Source: Symbiodinium natans (lineage: Eukaryota > Sar > Dinophyceae > Suessiales > Symbiodiniaceae). From it: a DNA stretch of 64,000 bases. Under the pieces are notes generated by a model, which saw only the letters and a program-made list of their open reading frames with translations, was not told where the DNA came from and made no database searches. Each line of letters opens with the position of its first letter. The stretch's first letter is position 1. Location: assembly GCA_905221605.1 (NCBI GenBank), contig CAJNDS010002627.1, positions 253,857-317,856 of the forward strand. Reading direction: 5' to 3'. The translations under genes and the position numbers were made by a program. Positions 54,401 to 64,000 of this stretch are shown here, in pieces.

Positions 54401-55260
54401 TCAAGCCTCTCCGATTCGATTTCGCGTAGGATTTGGAGCTTTGGGGTCTGAGTTGAAATCATTTGGGGTGTGGCCATTGCGGCTTGAGGCAAAGGATGGT
54501 GCGGGTTGGGCGAACCACGGGTGGACAAGGTTCAGTTGAGCTCTCGAGCTCACCTGCCACACGTCAAGCCGCACTGGCCAAACGAGGTTCAGCACATGTC
54601 AGCACCAGGCTACGGGGGGGGACCACTGAACAGACTTCCTTCACCAAGTTGCCAAGCGCAGCGGCAGAGCCAGGCAAAGCGCCGCAGTGACCAGGAGGGC
54701 ATGTCCTCGCGTGGCGTTTCGGGGATGGGACTCCGTCAAACGAAGCCGACGGGGTTTCACAAGTGTTTCACACAAACGGTCGGCCAAGAGCATGTGCTGC
54801 TAGCAGAAGGTGTGGAAAGATGAAACCACCGCCTGATGCCACAGAGTTACTTGAATCTGACAGGAGGACGGCTTCTTTAAAGCGGAAATGCTGTAACGAA
54901 ACTCTGGGGCGAACTTGCTACAGAACAGCATACACAGCAGGAAGAGACAGGTGGTGCACTCTCCTTTTGCCAACCCACCACCCAGGCTGCGGTGGGCATG
55001 GGGGGGGTCTAGCCAATAAGCCATTGCCATCCGAATTGGAGGCTGAATCGTTTCAGACTCGGCAACCGCCAAAACGGAAAGGGAGAAAGGGATGCGCTGC
55101 ACATCCACCCCCCCCACCCTCCCGCCCACCCCTACCCCCTGCACCCTCAGGCATCGCTTGGAAGAGGTTGAAATCGTCCGAGCTCAGAAGTAAGAACGTC
55201 AAGCCCTTACTTTTGTGGCTCTTTTCAGGATAGAACTTCGTCACAAGAAATAGCTTGAAC
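51432..55260. other. No firm gene; weak candidates
   Basis: A minus frame at about 51840-51925 reads MDKDEEGVLSKLNARVLAL and could hold a start codon. Another near 54190-54265 minus reads EQGRFGAQCNFGAAAADFVG. Neither has neighbours in phase. The 221-aa plus frame 51267-51932 looks like chance. Confidence 0.35.
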
Positions 55261-55446
55261 GAAGGCAGCGGCAATCACAGGGTAAGAAAGCCCGAGAATC
55301 CAACTGCCACCATGCTCTTCCACCCCAAATTCTCGAATCTCCCGCAGCTTCCCGGCGACCTGCATAGCGCCGCCGCCGCAGCACCATGGTGCCAGCGAGG
55401 CGATGGACAGGGCGCCGACGGCGCGTGCGCCGGACCAAAATGGCCA
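55261..55446 (-). CDS. Exon of a membrane protein
   Basis: 186 nt, 62 codons, phase 0-0 if it ends at CCTTC|GTTCAAG; the frame continues 11 codons to a TGA at 55225, so it could be a last exon. Acceptor TTCCCTCTGCAAG|TGG. Reads WPFWSGARAVGALSIASLAP, then CGGGAMQVAGKLREIREFGV, then SWILGLSYPVIAAAF: helix, charged loop, helix. Confidence 0.6.
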
Positions 55447-58400
55447 CTTGCAGAGGGAACGTAGGCCGTGGTACCAAGCATTCCGGGGTTGTTCTTTGTA
55501 GGACACAGACAAAGCGTGAAAGCCTGGGGTAAGAGGTTCTTGGGGGGCGGCTTTGGGATGTTAGGGTTGTCGGGCTTTTGGGTAGAAGAAGAAAACGACA
55601 TGCCTTTCTAATTTGTTGAACAGTCGGAGTCTTTGCAAAGGAAAGTAGGCTTCAGACGAAGCCTTCACCTGCTGCAGCAGTTGCTCTTCCACCCCCCCCC
55701 CCCGGGCCCCTTATTCTTGGTGCCCCACACGGTCGCAGCCCCCGAAAGGTCTCGTCGTCGCACGAGGAGCTTTGCCTGGCACATCATTCGGGGCAGTTTT
55801 TGCAACTCGGGTCTTGGTTCGATCCGTTGGCCAGGCGGCTCTGTGCAAAGCACCCAAGACCACAGCACAGAAGCCCAAACCCTTGTAATCACAGCAGAAA
55901 TCCTACACACCCTACACGAACGACAAGGCTTTGCCACACCTCGGAGCCTGCCAGCCGCCAGGGCACGCCTCCCCGTGCCAAGGCATAGCCAAGGGCACCG
56001 ACCTTTTGGTCTTCAGACTTTTAAGTTGCAGCGGGACACTTTGAGGATGGCTCGGGGATAGGGAAATGTTAACGAGTGTATAAGGAATTATAAGGAGCTT
56101 GGGGCTCAGGTTTTGGGGACTGGGGAACCATGCCCAAGAATGAGTGGCCGCTGCGGAACATCGGTGCGCCGAACTTTTGATCCATGAAGGCAGCCTGCAC
56201 CACCCAAACCCACCCGTTCAAAACGTTTGCGTACTGTTTACCGTTATCCCCCACCTCTCAGCCCGGAAACCTGCAGAACCCATTGGTCCAAAAACACCTC
56301 GAACTGCTGACATGCACATCATGGGCCCGGCAACTGCCATTGGCCGCAACGCTGCCTGAAGGTCTTTGGATGTCGGGCTGCTATGGTGCCATTTTCGGAA
56401 CAGAACAATTTGATGCCCAACACGACAATATGACCCCCGTGCTGAAAACCCAAACAAAACAAGCACCGGTAGTGTTCCAACACATACGTCGGCTTTTTTG
56501 ATTTGCCCACCTTGCTTGGAAGGTTATATCCAAATCTCCTTGTGCTCAGGTGGACGGCATCGTGGTAGTGATGAATGTAACAAATGTGATGACAATGCTA
56601 GTGATACGGCATATTGTTATGAGAACTTTGACTGCCGTTGATAGTGCTAACCACGCGAAGAATGAAACGGCCAACGACAACAGCAAGAATATGTTACCGT
56701 GATGTATTACAGGATGACCAGCATGACCAGCCACAAGGATAAATACGTAAAACTGTTGATGTCTTCTGTGACCCTCGCTTCATAGAACCAGTGGGGGTGT
56801 ACTGGCTTGGGCAGTCCCTTCAAGCATCCATGCGAAGCATGGAAAACGGATCAAGCCAAATCTCTTGTACGCTTTTGTGTTGAGCAACGACTTCATCGCT
56901 GCCATTTGCAAGTCTGTTTCGTCCCAGTCTCAGAACATCATTTTAAGACCTCATAACATCCTGCCCAGATTCTGCCGATGGCAGCTGAGCCCTCAAATCA
57001 TAGGCACCTTGACCAACCAAAGGTACTCCGTGCTCTTCAGGGGCCTCGATCGTGGATGCACACTTCGAGGCACCAATCGCAGTCCAACCACCTTGGACGG
57101 AGGGACTTTGCTTCAACCAACCTTCATCTACTCTGCACCCTGAAGCCTGAGAAACATGAGACTAAAAACAAACACTGTCTTGCAAAGTTGTATGTCGAAC
57201 GCTCAAAGATGATAGTCTTGTAGAAGGGGAAGTTAAGGGGTTGGTTGGCCTGTAGGAGTTGGACGAATGTTACAGTGCTGGTGGGCCAGTGGGTGCTGCA
57301 GATCCTCCTCAGTCATGCTGGCCGCGGTGATGTTGTCAATGTTCCCCTGCAGGGGTTGGATACAAGCTTCTGGTCCTGGTGTCTTGCGATGCTGTGTGTG
57401 CTCCATAGCGCTCCGCCCTGTTCAGAATGATGTAGGGATGAGATGCTGATGTGTTGCCGGTGCTGCGAAGTCAAATGTCTAATGAATGCTGCAAGATACT
57501 TGCTCTGACACAAAGTTGTTGCACGAAATCATGTTCCACATGTTCCAATGCGAAACCCACAACCATGATGCACCATTGCACCGGGTATGATCAAGAATTG
57601 TTCTAAGCATCACCAGCTGGTACACAGCAAGGCGTCCCTGGCCTCATAGCTGAAGCATGTTCCATGGTAATCCAAATTTGCTTGGCATGTTTGCCCCCGC
57701 CACGGCCAGCAGAAAGCGGTGTGGCTTGACAAGTTGCAAGCAAAGGTTTCGGAGTGAGTGGATGCGGGACACCAATCGTCGTTGGCAGCCTACCACATCA
57801 GCCACATCCTAGACATGCAAAAGGCAGGAATTCAGGGGTAACCACTTGGGGTTCGGAATGGGAACTCGGCAAAAAGAGAGCCTCTAACGACTCTAACTCA
57901 TGACCCGTTTTTGACTCGCAGTGTACTGTGTTCTGTGCCAAGGAAGTGTGAGAGCCACGAAGAGGTCACCCACCCTGGACCCGGTTTACGAAACACAGCG
58001 ATACGCATGATTTCTGAGAGAGCGGCGATCGATCGTGGTGCCTTGCGGAGGGTCCTTCTTCGCCTTCAACCGGCAAAGACGGAAAGAGGAATCCTAAACA
58101 TTCATGCCCTCAACGGCACTGTATTCTTGAACTGCCTGAACAAAATCGTACTAGGCAGTAACGCAACTGTCCAGACACAACCCTGCACCCTGTCACGTGC
58201 TCTGCGGCCCCGACAATCGCAGTGCTGGGCACCGCGGCTGTCGTGCACTGTTCCCCACGCTTGGCGCAGCCCTCAACAACATCAATCCAGTTTTCAGAGA
58301 GAAAGACTCTAGATCTAATGTCCGGGAGGGGCTTCAAGATCTTCAGTTAAACATTTCGACTGCGAAACTTTGCCCAGCGATGCTGGCACTGGGGGCTTTC

Positions 58401-58624
58401 GGGTCTGTGGGTAAAGCTCACGTGGCTGTGTCGGCTTAAGTTTACGCGGTTCGGTACAGTGGGCCAGCCCCCTCAGTAAAGACGCCAGTGGTCGTGGCTC
58501 GTACCGGTTTCTGTCACATGCCCAGCACTTGTAAACAAAGTGAACAAACTTCACACATATAAACCCCACCACCCGAACCGATCCAATAACTTCTTCCCTG
58601 GGCCGTTCAAATTCGTTCCTTCAT
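55447..58624. other. No supportable gene
   Basis: Chance frames on both strands; C13 run at about 55691-55703. Confidence 0.4.
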
Positions 58625-58695
58625 CCCTAAACCCTAAACCCTAAACCCTAAACCCTAAACCCTAAACCCTAAACCCTAAACCCTAAACCCTAAAC
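58625..58695 (-). repeat. Telomere-like array, CCCTAAA on +
   Basis: Ten perfect units; the only array right of 45.9 kb. Confidence 0.97.
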
Positions 58696-58766
58696 CCTAA
58701 GCCATACATGCCCTGGACTCCTTGCCCGGTGTATGAGGTGCCCGCAGGCGTGGACTCCAGCACCTC
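58696..58766 (-). CDS. Exon, unassigned
   Basis: 71 nt, phase 0 to 2. Acceptor AATATGTTCAG|GAG, donor CTTAGG|GTTTAGGG. Reads EVLESTPAGTSYTGQGVQGM and ends YGL. Isolated but shows the same array-derived donor. Confidence 0.5.
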
Positions 58767-59677
58767 CTGAACATATTTCAGTCGCAGCGAAGTCCAGGTA
58801 GGACAGAAGGTTGGGTTTTTTTGTTTTTTTCTGTTTCGTTGTTGCTAGGTCCGTAGTGAAGGTTGGGGGTACAAATTCACAAAGATGATGTAAGTTGCAT
58901 CTGCTGAAGCACAAGACGCTACATTTCGGGGGCTGATCGAAGTTGTGATTGACGTGATCAGGCCAAGACTCACCAATACTGCGCATCAGAAAGAGCACAC
59001 ATTGGAGCATGGCTCTAGCTGGAACAAACCAGCCTGCAACCAGCTGGCCGCTTCATCACCAGCAGCCTCCATGCGATTGCGCACGTGCGATGTCGAAACA
59101 AAACACCAACAGTCTCAATTGACTGCACGGCAAATAAACGACGTTCGGCCCGACTTTGGAAACTCTATCTTGAACCTCTGCACCCGAGCATGCTCAAAGA
59201 AAGGGTCTGCTGCCATGCCACTGCAGGAACCAATGTATGGGATGAACTGCGATGCTGCAAGCATCAGTAGGAAACTCTGAACATTCTCATCCCAACCTCG
59301 TCAAATGTAAGAACCGACCAAAGGCCGTCCTACAAGCAAGCCAACTGATGGCAGCGAGGCCAGAAACTCAACCAAAGTTTGTGGCTCACGAGGTCAGAAA
59401 GCGCATTTGCCGTGGCGTGTGTGTGATCATGGGAGCAAGCTCGCGCCGGTCTCACAGGCTCACATGCATGGGCATGAACAGGTCATTTGCACGCTTCTTC
59501 ATTTTGGTGTTCAACACACTCGTCCTCAAGGATTTCGACGCAAAGCGCTTGAGATGCGTCCTGGGCCAGGCAGGAAACTGAAACATTTGAAGCGCCCAAA
59601 AACCCAAAAACCAAACAGCTTGTCCATGTGGCGCTGGGACGCTTCAGGGCTGCTGGCATGTCAGCACTGGTGCTTGT
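58767..59677. other. No supportable gene
   Basis: Chance frames only. Confidence 0.4.
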
Positions 59678-59789
59678 CTTACTGGTGCTTAAGGGAGAGT
59701 GGAAGAGTGAATATAGGGACTATATAAAGGGGTTATATAGGGACTACTATAGGGTTTCACTCTTCCACTCTCCCTTAAGCACCAGTAAG
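59678..59789. mobile_element. Perfect 34-bp inverted repeat (foldback/MITE-like)
   Basis: Left arm 59678-59711 starts CTTACTGGTGCTTAAGGG; right arm 59756-59789 is its exact reverse complement. The 44-bp loop carries two TATAGGGACTA-type repeats. Could form a long hairpin RNA. Confidence 0.75.
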
Positions 59790-61636
59790 TTGTTTGTCAT
59801 TCATTGCACACCATCACTGAGTGTGCCTGTAAAGTTTTCGGGTCGGGGGTTCTAGAAGTCAAGGTGTAAGTGCCTAGACTGCACGGCTCCGGGAAATGCA
59901 TGTGTATGTCATTGTATCTTCATCCGGCAAAAAACAAAATGCATGAGAACGCAAAGACAATTCATATTGCAGCTCTCAAATGCTGCTGAAAATGGTTTCC
60001 AACACCACTGGGACACAAATGAAGCCGGAAGCAAACATGATCAACCACAGGAGCCACTTGGCACGGGCCTACGGAAATCCACAGAATGCAACGAATGGGA
60101 AATGGACAGTAGCGTTATGAAAAAGTGCCGCTGATCGTAATTCCTTCAGGCCCGGGTCAGAAGAAAAAGTATCTGCAAATGAGGCCGGCTGACTCCCATC
60201 TGGAGCCGAGCTGATACTCAGGAAAGTGATGGTACACTGCCGTTTCCCGGCGCAGGAATGCATGACCATATAAGGGCACCACTAATGACGTGACTCTCAC
60301 CCTTTCACGTGTAAGGTTGGCCTGGTTACCCGACTGCACCTTTTTGCCCCGTGACATAATACGAGGTTGCCGTTCGCAGTTGGCACGGGGCACTGTACCT
60401 GTTGCTGTTTTGACAAAATTTAACCAACAATCTCCAAGCAGATATGACCGAGCTAGCCACGATGCTGGGGAAGCCTTTCCATGAACCTTCCCACCTCAAG
60501 CGATGAACCCTTCGGCTCGTTCGAAGCCTGCGCTCCTAAGGCCGTGGCTATGAATCCATCGGAAGGCTGCCATGCTGAGCCCCCACAAGCCATGCACATT
60601 GAGGATTTCAAGGGAACTTGCTGACCTGATCAAGTTGTCGAGGTTCATGGCATGAACTCAAACGGATTTCATACCTAGCGTGTTGGGACTAAGAACCATA
60701 GGTTTATGCAAAGTGTAATGTAGCGTGAATGCAAACAAAGGCTTCGAAGCTGATTGACGGAGACAAATTGGAATGCAAAACCACGAGCTTTGCGGAGATG
60801 ACATGTTTGACGCCACACAATGCGCCCAATACCCTTCTACTAACCCATCAAGCCTGCCCCTGCCCTTCCCCGAACCAGCATCCTCAGCACAAACACGCCA
60901 GCATCTTGCGCTATATTCGGAAGGGCTTCAACCACACGGTTAGCACGCAAATGCAGATGCATAGCACATTCCATCATTGCACTCCACAAACAAGCTAAGC
61001 TTGGGCCGCAAAAGCGCACTTTCCACTCAGAGTTGCAAGACTTCTGCTGCTAAACACGAAAAAAGATTGGAAAGAGAAAAAACAATTCACACTTTAGCTG
61101 GCAGCGAACGCTCCCCTCGCTTGTTCACACAACAACATAAAGCCTCAGAACTGAGAATCATTGAACAATGCGAGCGCACATACTTTTTTCATCTGCTCGA
61201 GCCTGGGGTTAAGCAGTCACGATGTCAAAACTGGAAAGGTGGATCGAGCGATCTTCCTTGCCCCTTTCTGCATATCCGCAACATGTAGCCGCGCAGCCAG
61301 CGACTCTTTGCGAGCTGAGCTGCCACGCACCCTTCGACGATCTTCACGATCGCATCAGGGCACGGACGGCCACAGAAGTCACGAGCAGACTGCGAAAGCC
61401 TCATCCAAACACATCAGGAAATGAACACATTCAACAGACAGCCACCCTGCTTCCCGACCGATCTCCAGCCGCGATCACGACGGCCAGTCCGCCGGATTTG
61501 CATCTGTCGAGATTCGGGGTAAAAGCATTTACGCCCACCTCCAAAGCGACAACAATTGACACGACATCTTCGCGAGCTGAATAGCCCTTCACGAGCACAG
61601 CTTACTTCTTCAGTCAGAGTCGATGAGACAAACAAC
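59790..61636. other. No supportable gene
   Basis: Chance frames; sequence is more AT-rich (about 60.7-61.6 kb) than the rest of the window. Confidence 0.4.
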
Positions 61637-61901
61637 GCTTTTTTTGAACGGACACCACTTTACCACATCAGCAGCACAGTGGGCCAGTCCAAAAAAAGAC
61701 ATGGACAATTACTTTGAGAGCCAAACTGCACAAGCCAGCGAGTGTAAAAGAAGTCGTGACTACAAAGAAGCAACCGCTAGCGCAGAAGCCCTTATTGCAA
61801 GACAATTTAACGCAAGGCAGCGAACCAAGGAAAACAAGAACCTACCGGCACCGATCACTCAGAAGCCCGACACCGATAACAATGCTGCGCCACGTCTGGT
61901 A
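61637..61901 (+). pseudogene. Coding-like repeat, copy 1 (frameshifted)
   Basis: About 265 bp, starting at a T-run followed by GAACGGACACC. Frame reads KPASVKEVVTTKKQPLAQKP then LLQDNLTQG; the next conserved part (KNLPAPITQ) is in another frame. Compare copy 2. Confidence 0.5.
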
Positions 61902-62407
61902 AAGTAGGCCATGAGACCTGGGAGCAGCAAGAAGAGAAGTCGCGAACCTGACTCCTATGGGCCTACGGGACCTGGGAGCAATAGGGGGAAAATTGCGAAC
62001 CTGAAGTCTAGCGGCTCGGGAGCAGAGATGTGTATCGTTTTGCCAAAACTGCCCATTGCTGTAACAGTCTGCAGTCGCAAAGATCGGCCTGCGCGGGGCA
62101 GTTAAGTAATGAAAGTATCTTTAACTGCTGCGCGGGGCAGTGGGTTTGTAGAAGTGGTCAGCAAACAGGCTGCCTGCAGGTTTCCTGAGGTTCCCCCAAA
62201 ACTAGGCTTGGCGCCCGAATTATCGGGGGGCGCCGGGGGCGCGAAAATTCCGGAAAATCGGGGGGAAACTCTAGACTCTAGCGGAAAATCCCCAAAACAG
62301 GTGACGCCGCAACCAACTGAGAGCCTGAGCGGAGACTGACCAAACGCGGAGCTACTAGGCAGCCGGCAGCTTCTGCAAGTGGGCTACCTGCGCGGGAATT
62401 CCTGCGG

Positions 62408-62679
62408 GCTTTTTTTTTGGAACGGACGCCCCTTTACCACATCAGCAGCACAGTGGGCCAGTCTTTGCGACAGAGACAACTACTTTGAGAGTTAAACTGT
62501 ACAAGCCAGCGAGCGTAAAAGAAATCGTGACGACAAAGAAGCAACCGCTAGCGCAGAGGCCCTTATTGCAAGACAACTTAACGCAAGGCCAGCAAGGTGA
62601 GACCAATGCAAACAAGAACCTACCGGCACCAATCACTCAGCTGCCCGTCACCCATAGCAATGCTGCGCCACATCTGGTA
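62408..62679 (+). pseudogene. Coding-like repeat, copy 2 (frame intact)
   Basis: About 85% identical to 61637-61901 by eye. One frame holds KPASVKEIVTTKKQPLAQRP, LLQDNLTQG and NKNLPAPITQ together and runs from 62485 to 62742. The two copies differ mostly by conservative residues. Probably part of a decayed transposable element. Confidence 0.5.
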
Positions 62680-63504
62680 CAGACATTTACTGTGGAGGCC
62701 CATCCTGGCGAAGTCAGAATTGCTTGTGTTTTGCAGGCATGAAAGTGGGGTCGCCCGACAGCCCCGCCGAGCTGCAGGTCTGTTGGTTTTTCCTGTGGAA
62801 AGGAGTCACGCTTCGAGCTCTGGGAAGTTGACCAACGTGGCTTCAACATCTTCTGTGGTTGCGCAGAGTCGCCTGCTCGGCATTGCAGAATGAGAACTTT
62901 GGCGGGCTTGGGTTTTGGACGGCGGAGGTATTTAAGCGTGCTGCGCCGGCCCGGAACTTAAGTTGCCATGCGCCCAATGAAGAAGAAGATATAGAGAAAG
63001 GCCGACACCAGCGAAAGCCTTGTGAACGTCAGTTTTCATCTTCTCCATTGAAGTGCATGTTGAGGTTTAAATGGTTGGGAGCGTTCACTTGGCTTACACG
63101 CAACATCATCTTCAGCCTCAGACTTTGCTGAAGGCTTCCAAGCCTCCCGAGGCCGGTCCGAGGCCTCCTCCAGTTGAACAGGGCGCGATCTTGTTTGCTT
63201 GCCCGCTGGAGACCAACATCAGCTTGCAATGTCACGCAGAGGGCTTCTCAGGACTTTCTCCCGCCCGTCGAAATCTTTGAAAGCTCAGGATCATCGAAGC
63301 CTTATTTGAGGCCGGCAGCAAGAATGCTTTTGCAGGATCATCTTCAGCGGTCGAGGCCCCTTCGAGGTCCGTCGTGATGTTTTGAATAGAGTGAGAATCA
63401 AGAGGACTTGGAGCCAGCTGCGGCTTAAAATTCTTTTCACATGAATGCAGAAAGGCAGCCAGAGTTCGTCCGGGCTCGAGGCCTTGCGGGGATCCCTTTC
63501 ATAG

Positions 63505-63792
63505 TATCATAAGCTCGGGTCCCCGAGGCCTCCTGCTCTGGACGAAGCGCCAAAGCGCGGGCGGGGCAGGCCCCAGGGCAGCAAGAACAAACCCAAGGCA
63601 GAACCAGCTCCACAAGCTCCTCCCACTGTCCCACCTGCTGTTTCCGCCCCAGTAGCGCCACCAGAGCCAGAGCCTGAGCCAGAGCCAGAGCTGACGCCCG
63701 CTCAGATGAGAGCCACGAGTCAGCTTCTTCGAACGGACCGCTTTGAGGAAATGCTCCTGCGAAACACAATGGAAGTTTCACAGAGATGCTGA
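63505..63792 (+). pseudogene. ORF with AT-hook-like motif, probably decayed element
   Basis: Open from a TAG at 63502 to a TGA at 63790 with no ATG near its start. Contains KRGRGRPQGSKNKPK (AT-hook-like GRP core in a basic setting), a Pro/Ala linker, a PEPEPEPEPE run, then LTPAQMRATSQLLRTDRFEE. After the TGA, related sequence continues in other frames with a duplicated CGAAACACAATGGA. Looks like the N-terminal part of an element-encoded protein, frameshifted. Confidence 0.45.
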
Positions 63793-64000
63793 CGAAACAC
63801 AATGGAGTTCTGATTAGAACAAAGGCAACATGATGACGATAAGCCTCGCAACGAAGCCACGATGCTGCGGCAGTTCTGGAAAAAGTACTTACAACTTGAA
63901 CTCACTGATGCGAAAGCGCTATGAGGAACTCATGGATGCCAAGGCTTTCAACGAGTGCTGTCGAACCGACAGCTCAAAGCAGGAAGGCGAGACCTACGCA

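Noticed and set aside
55432-55446. Relict spliced leader (GCCATTTTGG on minus)
   Set aside because: Only ten bases match and they lie inside a good coding frame; the following GCTCAAG is absent.

Overview
The window looks like nuclear DNA of a suessialean (Symbiodiniaceae-type) dinoflagellate. Three things point there. About forty interstitial arrays of the plant/dinoflagellate telomere unit TTTAGGG/CCCTAAA are scattered through it. Genes are built from very short GC-rich exons, some with GC or GA donors. The one long reading frame (9381-10618, minus) matches a membrane-plus-PAS-like family I associate with Symbiodinium genomes. No prokaryotic operon, rRNA, CRISPR or intact mobile element is visible. 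Most nominal ORFs are chance frames, many of them translated telomeric repeat (LNPKP / GFRV tails). Layout: reading exons by splice signals and phase rather than by ATG gives a consistent picture in which nearly all coding material is on the minus strand. Exons of 49-186 nt sit at 1.9-4.6 kb (one helical, BAR-like protein fragment), 7.4-7.7 kb, 9.4-13.6 kb (ending in the PAS-like terminal exon with its stop), 15.5-19.0 kb, 22.0-23.6 kb and 25.1-28.7 kb (Pro/Ala-rich), 32.5-37.1 kb (six phase-compatible exons), 40.5-46.4 kb, 48.7-49.3 and 55.3 kb (membrane-protein exons), 51.4 kb and 58.7 kb. The telomere-like arrays lie in the introns, commonly touching the splice sites. The exon end is often directly followed by GTTTAGGG, and the intron 3' end often consists of CCCTAAA repeats ending in AG. 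One apparent intron is 36 nt long and is almost pure repeat. A stop codon at 9381 separates at least two minus-strand genes; how many genes lie upstream (10.6-58.8 kb) cannot be settled here. The right end (61.6-64 kb) differs: it holds a diverged 270-bp coding-like duplication and a decayed ORF with an AT-hook-like motif, probably remains of a transposable element. Other content is microsatellites, among them a 430-bp GAT/GAC tract, a 230-bp alternating purine/pyrimidine tract and a GAGACA tract, plus three foldback (inverted-repeat) elements at 19.2, 40.3 and 59.7 kb. All exon calls rest on frame, splice motif and phase read by eye; none is confirmed by transcript or database.
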